A DNA stretch of 64,000 nucleotides from Lunularia cruciata (GCA_948567375.1 OX419760.1:40424001-40488000); one strand, 5' to 3'. Positions 1-10,786 are shown, numbered from the stretch's first letter. Translations and numbers: made by a program. Notes: generated by a model from the letters alone, not told the origin.

Positions 1-129
1 CATGCCCTGTAATATCTATCACATTGATCCATTGACTAGTGGAGAAGATTGGCCCATATGGAAGTACTGTTCTGAGCTAATCCTATTGCCCAATGCCCCT
101 AGGATGTCACCTCGGGAGCATCAAGGCAT

Positions 130-532
130 TTGGAAGAAAAATTAACAAGGCTTCAAACAGAGAGTTCCAACACAACAATGTCTACTACTGACCTCACTGA
201 CCTCCAAGCTTCTTGGGACAAAGAAGATTGCAAGGCTTGTGCACAAATTGGGCTTAACAGTATCTCCAACTATTGCTATAAATGTAATGATCTGCAAGAC
301 AGCCAAACAAATGTGTGATAAATTGACAAACAGATCTGAGCAAAAGATTACAATCAACAAAATATTTTTCCTACAAGAGTTTGACACACTCAAGCTTTGT
401 GCAGGAGAAACACTTTTTGCTCTCATTGCCTGGTCACATGAACTAGCTAATGGATTGGCTACAATTGGCGTAGAGATTGATGATGATGCTTGTACCACCA
501 CATTATTAGGTGCACTACCAACAATTGAGTAG
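130..532 (+). pseudogene. copia-1 gag remnant (UBN2-like capsid region)
   Basis: Two overlapping frames (130-318 and 239-532) together give a gag-like polypeptide: a helix-rich stretch ending in a segment around TAKQMCDKL, then FFLQEFDTLKL, a GETL...LANGLATIG stretch and a final LLGALP. This order is typical of the capsid-like domain of plant copia Gag proteins. At least one frameshift near 300 separates the halves. The paralogous gag at 49,595-49,985 is broken at other positions. The family call is from pattern recognition. Confidence 0.65.
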
Positions 533-1292
533 TTACCTCTTTCCATGATACTCACAGCTATTGCAGGCACCACAGGCTTGAATAACTACCATAGAAGCTG
601 CACTCACACTAAGGAGCTACATGCAAGCAAAATGTAGAGATACTCAAGGCAAGAACTCAACGCTGCCTGTTTTACAACACCATATCAACCAGAAAGAAGC
701 AAGATGAAAGTCACTAGTGAATATTTTGTAAAGCATGGTCACCATGAAAATGTATGCTACAATAAACAAGGTTTCCCTTGAGGACATCTATGTCATATGT
801 CACAGCCAACTCCAGTGTAAAAGACCACCACAACAAGGAGCTGCTCCAACTTTCATGCAGACACACCAACACCCTCCAACCAACCACACACCAGGTCCAC
901 TACATCCCATTGTAATAGCTGCCACAACATCTACTTGGATGACAGACAATTTACCATCCTACCTCAACAACCATGAATGGTTGTTATTAGAGATGGCCAC
1001 ACCACTTCTTAGTGGTCTCCATGGTTTAATCCTGGACTCTGAGGTCACATGTCTTATCACTAATGATAGTATTGCACTCCACAACTACAAGATACTTCTA
1101 CTGCCAAGCCTATACTATTGGGAGATGGACTCATTACCAATTGGAATTGGAATTAGTACACTTTGTGTTTGCACCTATGTATAGCAGATTCTTTCTTTTT
1201 GTGAATGCCTCCTCTATCTTGACCTCTGCATGAGTCTTCTCTCCATTTGAGCACTTGCCAATACCGGAGCATGGGTTTTAGTTGAATAGATC

Positions 1293-2094
1293 ATGGCCAC
1301 TATATACAAGGAAGGGTGTCCTCTTGCCTTGGCCAAGGTAATTGATAGACTGTACAAACTCAAAGGCTCAATTCTATACCCATCAGAAATTTCTGCAACT
1401 GCCATCATTACCATTGCCACATTGTGGCACCAATGCATAGGACATCTAGGAGCAACTTACATGAGTAGATTGTGGACCTTTGCAATAGGATTGCACTATA
1501 TTGACTTTTGTCAAGGTATCTATGAGCATTCTGCATTGGCTAAATCCCACCATTTATCCTCTCTTCATACTCATGGTATCTCCCACTCTGCCACTGCAAA
1601 GCTAGAATGCATTCATGTTGATTTAGTTGGTCCCATGCGCAATCAGTCTCTTCAAGGTAACTTTTATTTCCTTTGTCATTGTTGATGAATTCACAAGACT
1701 AGTAGAGATAACACCACTGCAACAAAGATCCAATGCCTTATTAGCTCTTAAAGAGTATCGCAATAGAATGGAGACATACTCAGGCCATTGCATGGAGACT
1801 CTATGTACCGATGGAGGTGGGGAATTTGTCAACTCTGCAATAGATGACTGGTTACGTGAGTGTGGTATTACCAAGGAAACACCTCCTCCTTGGTCCCTTG
1901 AACTCAATGGGGTTGCTGAGTGTGCAATCTACACACTTCTTGAGCTAGCTCAAGCTATGCTGTGCCTACTAACATACACCGCAACTATTGGGAAAGTGCT
2001 ATCCTCACAGCTGCCAACCTACATAATAGAAGCTCAAATTCCCATTTGCATGGATGCACACCATGGGTGGCATGGAGCAGTCTCAAACCTTTGA
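1293..2094 (+). pseudogene. copia-1 pre-integrase and integrase core remnant
   Basis: The region begins with a GAG-pre-integrase-like part (WHQCIGHLGATYMSRL), then passes to the retroviral-type integrase core. Visible catalytic landmarks are HVDLVGPM near 1,615-1,640 (first Asp), LCTDGGGEF near 1,800-1,830 (second Asp) and LNGVAE near 1,900-1,920 (Glu). A frameshift near 1,680 splits the core between two frames. The product would have joined element cDNA into chromosomes; this copy cannot be translated as one protein. Confidence 0.8.
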
Positions 2095-2619
2095 TTTGGA
2101 GCAAATTCAAACTTGGTGATGCAAGGGATTCATTTTTGACAAACTGCACAACTTGGAAAAGTTTGACTCTAGAGCAGTCAAAGGAATATTCATAAGCTAT
2201 GCTACAAGTAGATGCATTTTCCATATATCAGATTCAAAGAAAATGGTTGTGATCATGACATGCATTTTTTGTAGAATGCACCACACCACAACCATTGGCT
2301 GTTTAGATTGATACCTACCTGGTTAATGGATCTGACCCTTTTGATGCAAATTCTAACCCGCTCAATGTTGGCCTTCTAGACATAGAAGCAGAAGCAGAAG
2401 CAGACTAGTTCCACACTAAACCTAAAGCTCCAACATCAACCACAATACCTGCAACAGACATTCAACTCACCAATCTTTGGAGATCCAATCTCGCTTTCAA
2501 GCCAACTCAAAAGTACCCTGACAATGAATATATAGCTACAATGACTGATGATACTGATCCACCCCGGGACAACTGTCTTGGGCCACAAAGTCACCTTACT
2601 GAACCACCCTCATACACTG

Positions 2620-3073
2620 CACATTGAGAGGTACCAAAGTAGCACAATGGATTGAAGCAATGGAGGCTGAATACATCACACTACTAAACATGCATGTTTT
2701 CATTGAAATGCTATGAACTGATTTACCAGAAAATGCAAATGTTACTCATTTTAAGTGGGTTTATAAAGTGAAAACAAATGCACATGGTGAGATTGAGTGC
2801 TTCCAAGCCCATATTGTTGCTCAAGGGTATACACATGTTATATGCATTGACTACTATGTGACATTTGCACCCATTGCAGCTATGACCACAATCCATATCA
2901 TATTCGGCCCAGCTGCATCACAAAACGTACTCCTTGAGAAAATTGACATTGTCACAACATACTTGAACGGCCTCCTTGAACACAACATTTATCTAGCACC
3001 ACCCACTGAATACCGTACACCAGAGACACAGTTTGGAAACTCAATAAGATGATATATGGCCTAAAGCAATCAG
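2620..3073 (+). pseudogene. copia-1 reverse transcriptase, N-terminal part only
   Basis: The typical start of the copia RT domain is readable: AQWIEAMEAEY near 2,645, FKWVYKVKTNAHGEIE near 2,750-2,800, AQGYTH, YVTFAPIA, and DIVTTYLNGLLEHNIYL near 2,945-2,995. It ends with MIYGLKQS at 3,049-3,072. The catalytic YVDD segment and everything after it are absent because the element stops at the bS21 junction. One stop codon at about 2,715 and a frame change near 3,048 also interrupt it. Confidence 0.85.
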
Positions 3074-4326
3074 GCTCCAGCAACCCCAACAGTGTCAAGT
3101 TCCCACTGTCCACTGTTCTGCGACAATTGAAAGATGGCGCGTCAGCGGAAAATTTGTTCGTCAGCTCGGAGAGGGACGCCATTCTCGACCCCCAGATGAA
3201 GTTCGCCAATTTGATGTGGTTCAAGGGTAGCTATAACGCGCAAATTTTTGTTTCTGAGGACGATCCTGCCGATTCTGTGGTGAGAAGGTTCCGCAAGGCA
3301 GTCATGCAGGTGTGTATAGTGTTTGTTTGTGTCCAGCTGTTGATCTTATGATTCTTTTAATGTGCTTTGATTTTTTAAGCGTTTCGTAGATGGAATTTAG
3401 GGGAATCGACTTTTTGCATGCCATATTCATGTGAGTGGAACAGGCTGGAGTCATCCCTGAGAGCCGCAGAAGGATGTTTTTCGAAACCCCTCAAGACATC
3501 GTTAAGCGCAAGCAGCAAAATGCTCAACGCCGCAAGTCACGGTATTGTTTCTAAGCTTTTTGGTTTTAAGCCAGTTCGTTATGCCGTTTGTATAGTGGTT
3601 GCGATCCCAGTGTGTTTGAAATGATAGATTATGTCTTGATTCAAGCGTTGCTCGCCGACAAGCAACATTTGAATCCAACTTTTTAGGGATATCTAGCCGT
3701 AAGGACAGGAAGTGTATAATGTCTGATTCTCGACCTGAAGGACTATTCACTTTGGCCATATATCGACCAGCTACCTCACTGTTACAAGTATAAGTATGTT
3801 GCAGTAGTGGACCAGAGTAATGGACTATATTCTAGGACTTGCCAGCAATTTATCCTCGCTCCTGTCCTGTACAAACGTGAATTTTGAATTTTTGAGCCAC
3901 GAAGTACAAGCCAAAAAGGCTCGTACTTTATCTGAACGTAGGAATCATTGTGGTTCTTTTGCTACCCTCGGTAAAGAGGTGGGCTTTTTAAAAATTTAAG
4001 TAGTTTTCTTGAGCCACAGGTGGTCGTCGTTCATTACCGTAGGCCTCCATGATGACCTAGAGTCTCAATTACAGACGTCGTGTCCGAGAAACTTGTTATC
4101 TCGATCATTTAGCTCACTAAATATTCCTGACCCCATTTTGGATTGGAATTTCTGATGATTTTCTAGTAGAGGCGTGTATTAACCTCCTTTGTTTCCTGGG
4201 TTTAGACGATCTTCTCCTGGAAATGAGAGCTTCGGACCTGAAGGAGAGAAGAAGGAAGGAGGTGCCGGAGGAGCTTCCGGTGGAAACGAAGACGACGACT
4301 TCTGGGGTTTTGCTGAGGAATCATAA
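3074..4326 (+). CDS. rps21: Plastid-type ribosomal protein bS21 (5' part missing or chimeric)
   Basis: Three exons read cleanly: 3,074 (or upstream) to 3,309, 3,444-3,541 and 4,206-4,326, with GT/AG introns of 133 and 664 nt and a TAA stop. The first visible exon encodes YNAQIFVSEDDP and VVRRFRKAVMQ, the second AGVIPESRRRMFFETPQDIV and a basic tail, the third a Gly/Glu/Asp-rich end FWGFAEES. This matches the bS21 core of the small ribosomal subunit with the acidic extension seen in plant plastid forms. About 60 residues precede the core, but no transit peptide or normal start is visible. Instead the frame runs backwards unbroken into the copia motif YGLKQS. CAG at 3,071-3,073 could be a splice acceptor, putting the copia in an upstream intron. 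Otherwise the gene is 5'-truncated. Confidence 0.82.
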
Positions 4327-4603
4327 AGTGAAAGCCAACAGTAGAGTACCTAGAATTGGAACATTTATTCAAATTCTTGTGTAGGGGCTATATGTCAATA
4401 CCTGAGTCCACTTATGACACGGGTTGAGTCAAGACTGAACAGCTTAGAAGAGTTGGTAGACGAAACTGTGACCATTTTCTTGTAGGAGTCAATAAGCGAT
4501 ACTATTTGAGCAGAAGGTGTGCTTAGTCTCTTGCGGCAGACGGACTTATGGAACCATTTCCCTTGTGTACTATGCGCTTTCATTCTTCAGATATATTCAA
4601 AGC

Positions 4604-4609
4604 AATAAA
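4604..4609 (+). terminator. Possible polyadenylation signal of the bS21 gene
   Basis: AATAAA lies about 280 bp downstream of the bS21 stop codon in AT-rich sequence. The distance is reasonable for a plant 3' UTR, but plant signals are degenerate, so this is only a candidate. Confidence 0.35.
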
Positions 4610-5127
4610 TAAGACACACGAGTAGTAAGATCACACACAGTTGTTCTCTCTGCAAGCATGTTTCCTTGTTATCTATAACATATAATCTTCAAGGTGTTCA
4701 TGCCGTGCCTCAATGCTCTTCATCATTATCAGCAGATGTGAAGCCGAAGTGGGGATGGTAAAAAATAAGCACTCAGAGTAAACTGGCGGGTGTATCGCAG
4801 AGGATCGGCACAAAATTCGGAGTTGTCAACAGCCCGTGTATGTACAAACAACCTTGTATGTATGGAAACATGCATGGATAAACTTGCAACAGGGGCAGAC
4901 ACTGGAAGTGTTTGATGATCTCATCCCAAGAAAGTAAAACTCTATCTGTCTATCTGCAATCACAGGGGATTAGCAACAAATAAGTAATAGTTTCTACTAT
5001 TCGGTATGGGTTGTGATGCAGCGCGAGAAGAAGTATAACGGTTCATCAAGTCTAGAAAGCGCTTTAAGCATGCCTCGCGAACTGTAGAGATAGTGTTTTG
5101 ATGAGGACATTAGTGACCAGTTGCAAG
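4610..5127. other. Intergenic sequence, nothing recognised
   Basis: Single-copy-looking sequence between the bS21 3' end and the tandem repeat. I see no coding frame with family motifs, no RNA gene and no repeat shared with the rest of the window. Confidence 0.5.
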
Positions 5128-5490
5128 CTTGATGTTTGAGGTTGACTATGGGCTGCCGCAACACTCCCGTGAACGTGGAGGAAGTATAGGAAGGCTATCA
5201 ATGACCTTACATCTAACGAGTATGGTGGAGTCAGGTAAAGAAGTCCTGCGATGAGCTGCAAAGAGCGCGAATATCTCCATCTGCTACAGGAGTTCTGTAA
5301 CGGCTTGATGTTTGAGGTCAATTATGGGCTACCGCAACACTGCTCACGTGATTGTGGAGAACGTATGGGAAGCCGTCTATGAACTGCACATATCTGGCGC
5401 CAACTAGTGTTCTGGAGGAAAGTCAAGAACTACTGGGATGAGTTGTACAAAGCGCGAATATCTGCTATCTGCCACAGGATTTCTACAACG
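5128..5490. repeat. Two-copy direct tandem repeat, unit about 176 bp
   Basis: A unit starting CTTGATGTTTGAGG at 5,128 restarts at 5,304. Shared landmarks include 'gggct(g/a)ccgcaacactc', 'gatgag.tg.aaagcgcgaatatct' and 'acaggattctgtaacg'. The copies have diverged by substitutions and small indels. No coding sense is apparent. Confidence 0.8.
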
Positions 5491-5611
5491 TGTAATCCTA
5501 ATAATCTTCACGCTTTGTTGGTTTCTGAAGTGCTTGTGGAAGGAATCAGACCTCTCAAAACGGACTACCGGATTTTGAATAGAAGACGATGACACCTTCT
5601 GTCCTTCCCTG

Positions 5612-6745
5612 GTTCCGAATTCGATGGAACGCAAGAGCTCGGGGCCCACTACTGAGTGTTACACCATAGATGCGTGTCCACACATCAATGGTGTTACACT
5701 CAGAAGTGGTCTTCCTTTGAGATTCGATGGGCGTATAGTATGCCATACCATTCAACCTGTGGCCTTGGTCCTCAGAGGATGAGGACCTCTCGATTCCATT
5801 GCACAGCATCCTCCTTTATTCATGACGGATCGGTGTTCCGACAATGCTCAAGCATTCGGGCTGGGCCGTTACCCTGTTCCCACGAGTACTCATGTCTTAG
5901 TACATTGAGCGACTCTTGCAGAGCGGCCAAAGCTTGCGGTCAATCTGATTCAAAAATGAGCAAAAGCCGCTACTTCACGATATTGTGCCAATCCTAGGTT
6001 TAAACTACGGCATACTTGGACCTATCTCTAACACATTCGCCGAGTTTACTTGGAACGAGAAACATTGTTCACGGACAAATCCACCAAGCCGTGACTACGG
6101 TGCAGAGTACGAATTCTACAGCCGTCCATACATAAACCCTGCATCTCAAGATCGTCCCAGCTGTATTGTGGGGTAAAGCGTTACCCGCTAGCAAAATCCT
6201 CTCAAGCACTAATAGCGCATGTTCCACTAGAAGAGCAAGTGATATCTTTGTTGCATGTAACGAATCTTTGAAGTATATACAGTGTTATCTCCCTAACTCA
6301 CTACGATTCGTCGCTAAATTTGTTATTGAGTAATAGATGTTATTAGATCGGGAGTTTCTTTTCAAATTAAAATTTGATATCGTCATTGATTATATTCGAT
6401 CAATATCAAGTTGGGACGAGGGACTAGTGGGTGGGGTTGATAGCAAGTGCTGCTGATTATTGACACCTGCCCTTTGTGGATAACTCTTAGCTATCTTTGT
6501 TTCAGCGGAGCATCTTCAAGGCTTGTAGATTTAGTGTAGATTTAGGATTGATGTATTGGGTTCCAAAAGGGTTATGGTTACGGCGTCAAAGACTCTATGT
6601 GTACGTGCTTTTGGATCGTGCTTTGGCATACCTTTGCGCCAAATCACACCTTTGTTTAAGGAGGTCTCCCCACACCCCCGCCGATCCCACTTTATAGCTC
6701 ATTAATTTCTCCGTAGCTTGCAACATGAAATTTATTTACAAGCAA
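5612..6745. repeat. Block X, segment A copy (unknown repeated sequence)
   Basis: Collinear with 47,915-49,020 in segment C, and its central part with 12,498-12,828. The best conserved stretch encodes, on the plus strand at 5,985-6,176, a short frame containing ISNTFAEFTWNE and ending PSCIVG before a stop. The same frame and stop position persist in all three copies (to 12,781 and 48,462). I do not recognise the product and it may not be a gene. This copy is rich in CpG, unlike the one at 48 kb. It runs without break into block Y, whereas in C a copia element sits at this boundary. Confidence 0.75.
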
Positions 6746-6905
6746 CTAGACAAAACCCGTTGGATAGTTGGCATGTGCAATCAGAATCGTCATCCCCTTT
6801 AAAGAACATGTTCCTCTCTAACTTGATAATTACTCTTGTAGATATTGAGTACTGGGGATTCGGAGGTATTAACTATACCTCCGATCTCTACCCGATTCGA
6901 TATAC

Positions 6906-7075
6906 TATATTAACTATAGCCATAGAACAAACTTGGTGGACGGCATGTGATATTAACTATAGCCATATCACAAACTTGGTGGACTATATTAACTATAGCC
7001 ATAGAACAAACTTGGTGGACGCCATGTGATATTAACTATAGCCATATCACAACCTTGGTGGGCGGGGTGTGATAT
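6906..7075. repeat. Block Y minisatellite, four units in 43/36/43 bp spacing
   Basis: The core ATTAACTATAGCCAT recurs at 6,909, 6,952, 6,988 and 7,031, followed each time by an (A)CAAACTTGGTGG-type sequence. Alternate units carry 'catagaacaa' and 'catatcacaa', so the real higher-order unit is about 79 bp with two subunits. Segment C has two units (55,914 and 55,973). Confidence 0.85.
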
Positions 7076-7458
7076 TAAGTAATGAAGGATATTAACTTAG
7101 AGAGGATCAACGTAGGGAGGTAACACTGTCGTAAGTTCTCCTCACAAAGACGAAGCAGAAAAAATGTCATGTTAAATCACAATGGTGATACCAAGCGGGT
7201 CGCCTTCTTTTTCTACAAATGAGGTAAAAATCTTTCTAGACAGCATATACAGGTGAGAACGTGGATAGAGAATATCTTCAAGTGAAATGGTATGTATACA
7301 CTCTTGTTCGCTGTGTAAACTAATTCCGTTAATCCAAATTTATGATAATATTCATTTCTTACCGAGAATATGACAATTATTTTGTTCACGATAGAACCGT
7401 TGGTACTTGACGGAGCAAGAGTAGTGGTGGTACGTAAATCTACTAAAACCGATTCAGG

Positions 7459-7521
7459 ATCCTTTAATCTTCCCAATCCTTCAGATACCAGTTATCTGAG
7501 GGATTGGGAAGATTAAAGGAT
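7459..7521. repeat. Long near-perfect inverted repeat (29 bp arms, 5 nt loop)
   Basis: Left arm 7,459-7,487 starts ATCCTTTAATC; right arm 7,493-7,521 is its reverse complement with one T.G mismatch; the loop is CCAGT. The matching place in segment C (about 56,397-56,440) keeps the left arm and the central GATACCAATTATC but lacks the right arm. The hairpin therefore arose or was lost in one copy. Confidence 0.9.
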
Positions 7522-7711
7522 ATCATATAATTTCTGCTAAAAGACTGAGGAAGTCGAGGAGCTCGCTGCAAATCGAAGGCTGAAATTTATTGGGCTCCGG
7601 CCTTGAGAGCGCGAGACATGAAGCACACCATTTGACGAAGAATGAGTTGAGTGCCGATTATTCACTTCGAAATAGCGGTTCTAGAGCATAATCCACAGCT
7701 TGGTGGTGCGC

Positions 7712-7790
7712 TGAAGCTCAGCGGGTTAGCTGCACATCCTCCTGCGGCAAACTGAAGCCCGTAGGCTTGAGTTCGAGATGGAGATATAAA
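7712..7790 (+). mobile_element. tRNA-like sequence, possible SINE head
   Basis: GAAGCTCAGCGG followed by GTTAGC resembles a pol III A box, and GAGTTCGAGAT about 45 bp further on resembles a B box. The spacing fits a tRNA-derived promoter, but I cannot fold a complete cloverleaf. The same sequence occurs in block Z of segment C (56,620-56,705). A tRNA-derived SINE is one reading; chance is another. Confidence 0.35.
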
Positions 7791-8290
7791 ATGATTCTGT
7801 GGGGGACTAGTCCTCGAAAATATACGCAGAGAATGGGAAGATTCGCCACCTTCGCATTATCTCATAGCAATTCGGACTGCTCGAGAGTACTTGTCACTCG
7901 AAGGAGGTCCTCAAGAGCACCTTACAGCAGCCTGCACCTGACAGGCCCATGTTCAGTGGGCCACCCAGTTGAGAAGCGCTACTTCTAGATCTCCAAGACT
8001 GTCTTGAACTTTTCGAGATACTCTCACCGTGTACAGTAGGGTACTAGTCCAGGAGTGAAAAGACTAACATCTATTCGTGTCAAGATTGCCAATTATTCCT
8101 TACCACCAGACTACGCTGGACCCAAAGCCAAAGGAAGAAATTTCCAAAAGGCCAAATGGAATACCCCGAAGGAAAAGAAAGAGGAACCCCACAATTGGAG
8201 AGACTGAACTGTGGCTTCTCATTTAAATTCCGGTCAACAACCTCAGCTGTGCATGGCAGATTAACTTGATCCATTCCTCAATTGCCCCAA

Positions 8291-9332
8291 GACATGGTGC
8301 CACTACAATAATCCAGTCCGGAGAGTAGATGCTCTTTCTGATAAATTCTGTTGTACTGAAATTGGTGGCACGTCTAGATTGGTACCCGATATAGTGGGAA
8401 TGTATCAACCAAATCATTAAAGAGATCGTTAGGATAAATCCTCGCTTGATTCCTCCCATCCGGTTAGTGAGTTAGAGACGATTAGAATAAATTCAATCGA
8501 ACAGAGACTTTGGTGAGAAGGCATGTGCTTAACGGAATCTCCCCTCTCCTGGAAACGCTGCTTGTGCTCAGTCAAACCGTCAACTCAGTTGCTTCCAGGC
8601 TCACAAACCCCTGTTGTGGTCTACGAGTATCAAGCAGTTTACGCGTCCCGATGTGGCCGTTGGTGGGAGGAAGGTGTTGGACGATAGTCTCATCAGGCGG
8701 AAAGGCAAAGAGGGATGAGAAGTGTGCTCTTGAGGTGCGTTGTGAAGGTTTTAGTGCACATTCGACTGTATATCGATCAGAGGTAAATCTGAATTTCCGT
8801 GGCCGTGGGATCCGGTAGTCTACTCGTATCGGTGAAAAAATTGGGCGTGTTGGTGCGGCTGACTTCGGTGATTTCCCTGTGGTCGCGGGTGATAGCGCGT
8901 ATGTTGAGGGTCGAGGAGTTTGCTCTGCGAGCTATCACCTTGAATGCAATTTCCAAGTATAAAGGTCTGAAGCTCGCCAATCGACCTTACATCACATATA
9001 TCTTCGGGTGGACGTATTCCTGAACATTTGATTGAAAATAAAAACTTCTTTTCTGTTTCTCTTCCACTTTCACACGGCGGATGAAATTCGGTGGTCGTTT
9101 TTCCTTCTTTTACATACACGTTGAGTCGACATCTCTATATTTCGAGTAGAGCGTTTGATAAATTTGAGCTGTGTGTAGAACAATTGACAGATCTGCATTC
9201 GTACATTCTCGTAGATACTCACCAGAATTCGAAGGAGAACGTCTCAGTTTAGAATTGGCTCTGTAATATACCGCAATAGGCAGTGTGATCGCTAAAGTCC
9301 TGGGCTTCGTCTGGTCCGGGACTTCCAAGGGC
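8291..9332. other. Upstream region of hydrolase A, function not recognised
   Basis: About 1 kb with higher GC than the transposons, no clear match to blocks of segments B or C, and overlapping frames on both strands without domain motifs. The plus-strand frame near 8,799-9,023 has a hydrophobic start, but its first codon is GTG and it matches nothing in the paralogues. The promoter and 5' UTR of hydrolase A should lie here; I see no clear TATA box. Confidence 0.4.
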
Positions 9333-10502
9333 ATGGCTGACAACGGTACCGACGACAAATTCAAGGTGTAGATGCAATATAACCTCATTCTTATTTCACA
9401 GTAGATTCCTGATTCATAGCAAACGTGGTTTTGTGCCGTACGAGAGATGAAATGCTTACTAGGTCCCTTGGTTGTGCGTACAGAGACTGAATCAGCATGT
9501 GTATGAGCTTTATGGCGGATTGGAAGATTGTCAGGTTGAGTTCGTATTTTTTCCCGGTCTTCAACTGTCCAAAGAAGACACTGTCCATGCTCACTGGAAA
9601 ACTTGGACAATGAGGCGGGATCCTGACGATTGCTGGTTGGTGTCAGTGCTACCTAGACTTCTGCAAGAGAGGGCACCCAAGTGGAAACCTAGGGTACTTT
9701 CAGTAAGGTATGAGGCCTCAGCAGATACGGGACCGGAGGCTAACGAGGCGAGTGACGAGTATCTCATAGCCGAGAACTTGATGTATAATCTCATTCGTGA
9801 TGCCGGCGTGGGTCAAAGGGACAATGTCCCGGTGATTCTAGTAGGACATGAGCTGGGTGGCTTTTTGATCAAGTACTTCGTCACGAGATTAGAAAAGAAA
9901 GCTGGATTCGAGCTTGACGAAAAGTTGAAAGCTGAGTACACGAAATTCTTAGCAAATTTAAGACACGTCTTCTTTTTTGCTACCCCTGTTAGTGGATCTA
10001 GTGAGATCGAAAAAGTTTACGAGGGCATCCGAAAGGAGTCAAAAAATCAGATGTTGGAGTATTTCAAGGTACTGAGTGCACGGTCAGCAAGAATTAATAG
10101 TGAATTCAGGCAAATCCGACTTTCATCAAAAACCAAGTTCAAGACTCATGGAGTGTTGCCCTGCTGGCAAACAAATCAGGTACATTTGGTTTTTCTAATG
10201 CTGCCTCCAGAACGATATGCCTGTAACGCAGAAGTCATCCCAAGCATGTTCATTGTGAGAAGTTCGTGGGAACGACTGTAAACTTTGTATGGAACTTCTA
10301 GAGGCTAATGCATGGACGGTTTTGCTTTTGAATATTGGAATCACAGAAAGGATTCAAGAACGCTCAAGTCGTTGTAGAAGGATCCGCAAGGAACGATGTG
10401 GATGCACTTTTGTCAGCGCGATGTGATCACTTCCAGGTGTGTCAGCCGGAGGATGAGAAGTGCAGCGTACTGCAGTTTCTGATTAATGGCATACTGGAGT
10501 AG
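9333..10502 (+). CDS. SERAC1-like alpha/beta-hydrolase A, three exons, intact
   Basis: Exons 9,333-9,365 (start GGCATGGCT, a good plant context; 11 residues), 9,484-10,179 and 10,347-10,502 join in phase 0 at GT/AG introns of 118 and 167 nt, giving about 294 residues; an alternative acceptor lies at 9,495. The fold landmarks are VEFVFFPGLQ (oxyanion region, with PG where relatives have HG), HAHWKTW, VPVILVGHELGG (nucleophile elbow), VFFFATPVSGS, and a C-terminal CDHFQVCQPEDE with the likely catalytic His. Human SERAC1 and related plant proteins have Ser where this protein has Glu in GHELGG, so classical Ser-hydrolase activity is doubtful. No membrane segment is seen, so it is probably soluble. 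It is encoded on the opposite strand to paralogues B and C. In liverworts such domains can head NB-ARC-LRR receptors; no NB-ARC follows here. Confidence 0.8.
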
Positions 10503-10786
10503 AAGGATAATCGCACGGTTCCATAGTCACGACAGTCCTGAGCTGGCTGCAGATATTGAGTTCTTGCACCTGTATAGTGTGGAGGGTAACCTTTTTCTGG
10601 AACCAACGGAAACAAAATGAAGAGAATGTTTTCAGAGTCTGGTTCACACAGTCGTAGGGTTTAGAATCCGTTCTTGTGAATTATGTTTATATTAGATTAG
10701 ATATAGAATTGCAATCACTAATCGACTTGTACAAAATAGAGTCCATGATCAATCAGACACAAATCAAGGGTAAATAGGTTCTGTAG

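Larger units (their letters stand above)
1..3073 (+). mobile_element. Ty1/copia retrotransposon fragment (copia-1), truncated both ends
   Basis: Internal region of a copia element running gag, integrase, reverse transcriptase in copia order. It is collinear with the more complete copia at 49,465-53,250, but lacks that copy's RT C-terminus, RNase H and both LTRs within the window. The 5' side runs off the window edge. The 3' side stops inside the RT motif YGLKQS at about 3,073, where ribosomal protein S21 sequence begins with no LTR between. Stops and frameshifts occur throughout, so it is dead. Unlike the second copy it lacks the ~650 bp insertion near 51,693. Confidence 0.9.
7076..8290. repeat. 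Block Z, segment A copy
   Basis: Collinear with 56,031-57,170. It contains a long hairpin (7,459-7,521) found only in this copy and a tRNA-like SINE head (7,712-7,790). Short frames on both strands are partly preserved between copies (for example minus strand 7,213-7,476 against 56,114-56,428, with GRLKDP.SVLV.LRTTT), but none has a recognisable domain or a shared intact length. Confidence 0.7.

Noticed and set aside
6245-6500. Conserved AT-rich part of block X as a promoter
   Set aside because: No TATA box or start codon arrangement that is shared by the copies.
8777-9119. Overlapping frames upstream of hydrolase A as an extra N-terminal exon
   Set aside because: The plus frame starts with GTG, no matching sequence precedes B or C, and a well-placed ATG with a phase-0 donor exists at 9,333.
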